Source of the DNA: Achromobacter sp.
Lineage (GTDB): Bacteria; Pseudomonadota; Gammaproteobacteria; Burkholderiales; Burkholderiaceae_B
Assembly: GCA_003454835.1 (NCBI GenBank)
Contig: DMTA01000278.1
Location: 1,012 to 8,087 of the forward strand
Direction of reading: 5' to 3'
DNA length: 7,076 nt
The notes under the pieces were generated by a model that worked only from the letters and a program-made list of their open reading frames with translations, did no database searches and was not told where the DNA came from. Shown here piece by piece: positions 5,788 through 7,076 of this stretch; positions within the stretch are counted from its first letter, which is position 1; every line of letters starts with the position of its first letter. A program made the translations under genes and the position numbers.

Positions 5788-6774
5788 ATGCACGGCTGGT
5801 CCCGACTAGAGCTGGCGCCCTTGCTGAAACGGCGCGTCTTCAGCTCCACGCAGCAGGATGAGACCCGCGCCCGCGTCTCCGAAGCCCTCAAGGACCACCG
5901 CCTCACCTGGAAAGGCGGCCGCGTCGACGCCGAACTGAACCGCGGCCGATTCGGCTCGCTCACCGTCTGTACGTTGCGCTACGGCGCCGAAGTCCACATC
6001 GAACCCGACCGCCTCCAGGACTTCATGCTGGTGCAGGTCCCCCTGCGAGGCCGCGCCCGCATCGAATGCGGCGACGAAGGCGTCAACGCCGACCCCGACT
6101 GCGCCGCCGTCATCGCCCCCAACCGCCGCCTGCGGCTGCACTGGGAAGCCGGCTGCGAGCAACTGCTGCTCAAGATCCCAAGAGGCAAACTGGAAGCCAT
6201 GGGCCAACGCGCCTTCGGCGAGGCCGCCGCCCTCCCCCTGGACTTCAGCCCCGCCCTGCGCCTGGACACGCCCATCGGCGCCGCGTGGCGCAGCATGATG
6301 GGCAGCCTCATCCACCTGCTCCCCACCCTGGACGACGGCGCCCGCCGCCCGCCCGCCGCGTGGCTGGAACACCTGGAGGACACGCTGGTTCTGCACCTGC
6401 TCTACAACCAGCCCAACACGTGGCAAACCCACGCGGGCATGCCCCACGCCGTTCCCCGACGCTTGAGCGTCGCCGAGGCGTTCATGCGCGAACGCCTGGG
6501 TGCGCCATTGACTCTGAACACCATCGCTCGCCATGCTGGGGCCAGTGCGACCGCGCTCACTAGGCTTTTTCAGGAACACCGGAATACGACGCCGATGAAT
6601 GCGCTACGGGCGTTTCGGTTAGACGCGGCGAGGAGCCGGTTGAAGACCCAGCCGGATGCGAGCGTCACGGAGGTGGCGCTGAGCGTGGGGTTTGGGCATT
6701 TGGGGAGGTTCTCGGAGTATTACCGCGAGAGGTTTGGGGAGTTGCCGAAGGAGACGCGGCGCGCGGGCGGGTGA
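5788..6774 (+). CDS. AraC/XylS-family transcriptional regulator
   Basis: A 328-residue DNA-binding regulator, probably the activator of the divergent catabolic operon. The N-terminal part (about 20-190) resembles the AraC-binding-like effector/dimerisation domain of XylS-, BenR- or AndR-type regulators, with segments such as FGSLTVCTLRYGAEVHIEP (55-73) and FMLVQVPLRGRARIECG (79-95). The C-terminal part (about 225-325) has the two helix-turn-helix units of the family: LTLNTIARHAGASATALTRL (241-260), and SVTEVALSVGFGHLGRFSEY (292-311) followed by YRERFGELPKE (312-322). The start at 5788 is fixed by a strong GGAGG Shine-Dalgarno at 5778-5782. The effector is presumably the aromatic substrate or an early intermediate (inferred from regulators of this class). 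Codon use changes within the gene: up to about 6450 codons are C-rich and mostly C-ending, while the DNA-binding region becomes G-rich with more TTG, GGG, AGG and TTT codons. Confidence 0.95.
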   Translation: MHGWSRLELAPLLKRRVFSSTQQDETRARVSEALKDHRLTWKGGRVDAELNRGRFGSLTVCTLRYGAEVHIEPDRLQDFMLVQVPLRGRARIECGDEGVNADPDCAAVIAPNRRLRLHWEAGCEQLLLKIPRGKLEAMGQRAFGEAAALPLDFSPALRLDTPIGAAWRSMMGSLIHLLPTLDDGARRPPAAWLEHLEDTLVLHLLYNQPNTWQTHAGMPHAVPRRLSVAEAFMRERLGAPLTLNTIARHAGASATALTRLFQEHRNTTPMNALRAFRLDAARSRLKTQPDASVTEVALSVGFGHLGRFSEYYRERFGELPKETRRAGG

Positions 6775-6784
6775 TGACGGATTG

Positions 6785-6816
6785 CGGTGTCTGACACCTG
6801 AATCAGTCCTACGCGC
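6785..6816. repeat. 32-bp intergenic repeat, copy 1
   Basis: Starts with CGGTGTCTGACACC and continues into GAATCAGTCCTACGCGC. The core is a near-perfect palindrome: GGTGTC and GACACC arms around one T. It begins 10 nt after the regulator's stop codon. It differs from copy 2 at one base (T6799 against G6838). Confidence 0.8.
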
Positions 6817-6823
6817 TTGCAAT

Positions 6824-6855
6824 CGGTGTCTGACACCGGAATCAGTCCTACGCGC
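6824..6855. repeat. 32-bp intergenic repeat, copy 2
   Basis: Second copy of the element, in the same orientation with a 39-bp period. Its palindromic core is one base pair longer on each side (CGGTGTC-T-GACACCG) because of the single difference from copy 1. The pair could be part of a dispersed intergenic repeat family of this genome, and each core could form a short hairpin in the regulator's 3' untranslated RNA. There is no T-tract, so it is not a standard Rho-independent terminator. Confidence 0.8.
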
Positions 6856-6900
6856 CGCGATCGCGCAGCGCCGGCCCGTGGACGCGAGACACCGCGTAAG

Positions 6901-6933
6901 CCCCACCAGGCCGCCTGCGCGGCCGACGTGGGG
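6901..6933. repeat. Strong two-part GC hairpin in the intergenic tail
   Basis: An outer stem, CCCCAC (6901-6906) with GTGGGG (6928-6933), encloses an inner stem, GGCCGC (6909-6914) with GCGGCC (6919-6924), and a CTGC loop. Small internal mismatches (CA against GAC) separate the two stems. It could stop or stabilise transcripts from either side, but neither side shows a T-tract, so a classical terminator is not claimed. Nearby smaller palindromes (CGCGATCGCG at 6856-6865; ACGCG/CGCGT at 6882-6897) make the stretch unusually rich in symmetry. Confidence 0.5.
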
Positions 6934-6994
6934 CGGGCACCGCAAGATGCTTCATAGCCAAGCGGACGCAGGCAAGAACCTCAAGAACCCGACC

Positions 6995-7052
6995 CGCCCC
7001 AGCGCCCGCCAAGTTCAAACCACCGAGCCCGGCGTGGCGGCGGGCTGGGGCG
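6995..7052. repeat. Inverted repeat with 14-bp arms and a 2-nt bulge
   Basis: CGCCCCA (6995-7001) and GCCCGCC (7004-7010) pair with TGGGGCG (7046-7052) and GGCGGGC (7039-7045), with a GC bulge at 7002-7003 and a loop of about 28 nt. All but one of the 14 pairs are G-C. It spans the stop codon of the possible convergent minus-strand gene. There is no T-tract on either side. In DNA this GC-rich, chance symmetry is possible, so confidence is limited. Confidence 0.35.
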
Positions 7053-7076
7053 CGCGGGGCGTGTAGATGCGCCCGA
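7015..7076 (-). CDS. Possible C-terminal end of a convergent gene, partial
   Basis: On the minus strand from the right edge, one frame reads GRIYTPRAPQPAATPGSVV and then a TGA stop at 7017-7015. The Pro/Ala-rich composition is plausible for a flexible protein tail, and a gene convergent with the regulator would fit the hairpin-rich spacer. Only about 19 codons are visible and no family can be recognised. The other frames here also run open for a while, so this is a weak call. Confidence 0.22.
   Translation of the reverse strand, partial: GRIYTPRAPQPAATPGSVV

Larger units (their letters stand above)
6775..7014. other. Intergenic region without a convincing gene
   Basis: About 240 bp between the regulator stop and the possible end of a convergent gene. 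It contains the two 32-bp repeats and the hairpins described separately. The reading frames that cross it are Arg/Pro-rich, start inside the regulator or translate the repeats, and resemble no known protein, so none is annotated. Candidate roles are transcription termination and RNA 3'-end protection for the flanking genes. Confidence 0.6.

Noticed and set aside
4290..5861. A 523-codon open frame on the plus strand
   Set aside because: It is antisense to the binding-protein gene, runs through the control region into the regulator start, and has Arg/His-rich low-complexity composition. It is a shadow frame.
6785..6855. CRISPR array
   Set aside because: There are only two copies with a 7-nt gap between them, no proper spacers and no cas genes.
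6692..7066. A 124-codon plus-strand frame at the right end
   Set aside because: It starts inside the regulator in another frame, translates the two repeats into duplicated peptide segments, and resembles no protein.
7067..7076. An ATG at 7067 as the start of a plus-strand gene
   Set aside because: Only three codons are visible before the edge. The G-rich sequence upstream is not specific enough to support a start.

Overview
This is a GC-rich window, probably from a betaproteobacterium of the Bordetella/Achromobacter (Alcaligenaceae) type. That placement is inferred from the strong G/C third-position bias, the type of gene cluster and the style of the small intergenic repeats; no phylogenetic marker gene is present. 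The window holds a catabolic operon on the minus strand, a divergently transcribed AraC/XylS-family regulator on the plus strand, and a repeat- and hairpin-rich intergenic tail.

The operon reads leftwards from about 5498 off the left edge, in this order: (1) an exported branched-chain-amino-acid-type ABC substrate-binding protein; (2) a dienelactone hydrolase fused to a C-terminal NTF2/SnoaL-like domain; (3) the Rieske-type alpha subunit of a ring-hydroxylating dioxygenase; (4) its beta subunit; (5) an isochorismatase-superfamily protein lacking two of the three usual catalytic residues; (6) a short-chain dehydrogenase/reductase cut by the window edge. Spacing is tight: gaps of 32, 9 and 12 nt, plus overlaps of 10 nt and 1 nt. 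Each start has a purine-rich Shine-Dalgarno sequence, so this looks like one transcription unit.

The inferred scheme is as follows. The binding protein captures an aromatic or aromatic-derived acid in the periplasm. The dioxygenase hydroxylates it, the SDR may oxidise the cis-dihydrodiol, and the hydrolase-like proteins may act on a side chain, lactone or ester. The substrate cannot be read from the sequence. No ferredoxin, reductase, ring-cleavage dioxygenase or ABC permease/ATPase is in the window, so these must lie further downstream or elsewhere.

The 289-bp divergent intergenic region (5499-5787) carries a perfect 8-bp inverted repeat just upstream of the operon's first ribosome-binding site, a 12-bp palindrome, and a six-base direct repeat with a 20-bp period. 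That repeat contains GGATA on the minus strand and resembles half of an XylS-type site. Right of the regulator, 6775-7014 has no convincing gene. It holds two near-identical 32-bp repeats with palindromic cores, plus several strong GC hairpins. A possible C-terminal fragment of a convergent minus-strand gene ends at 7015.
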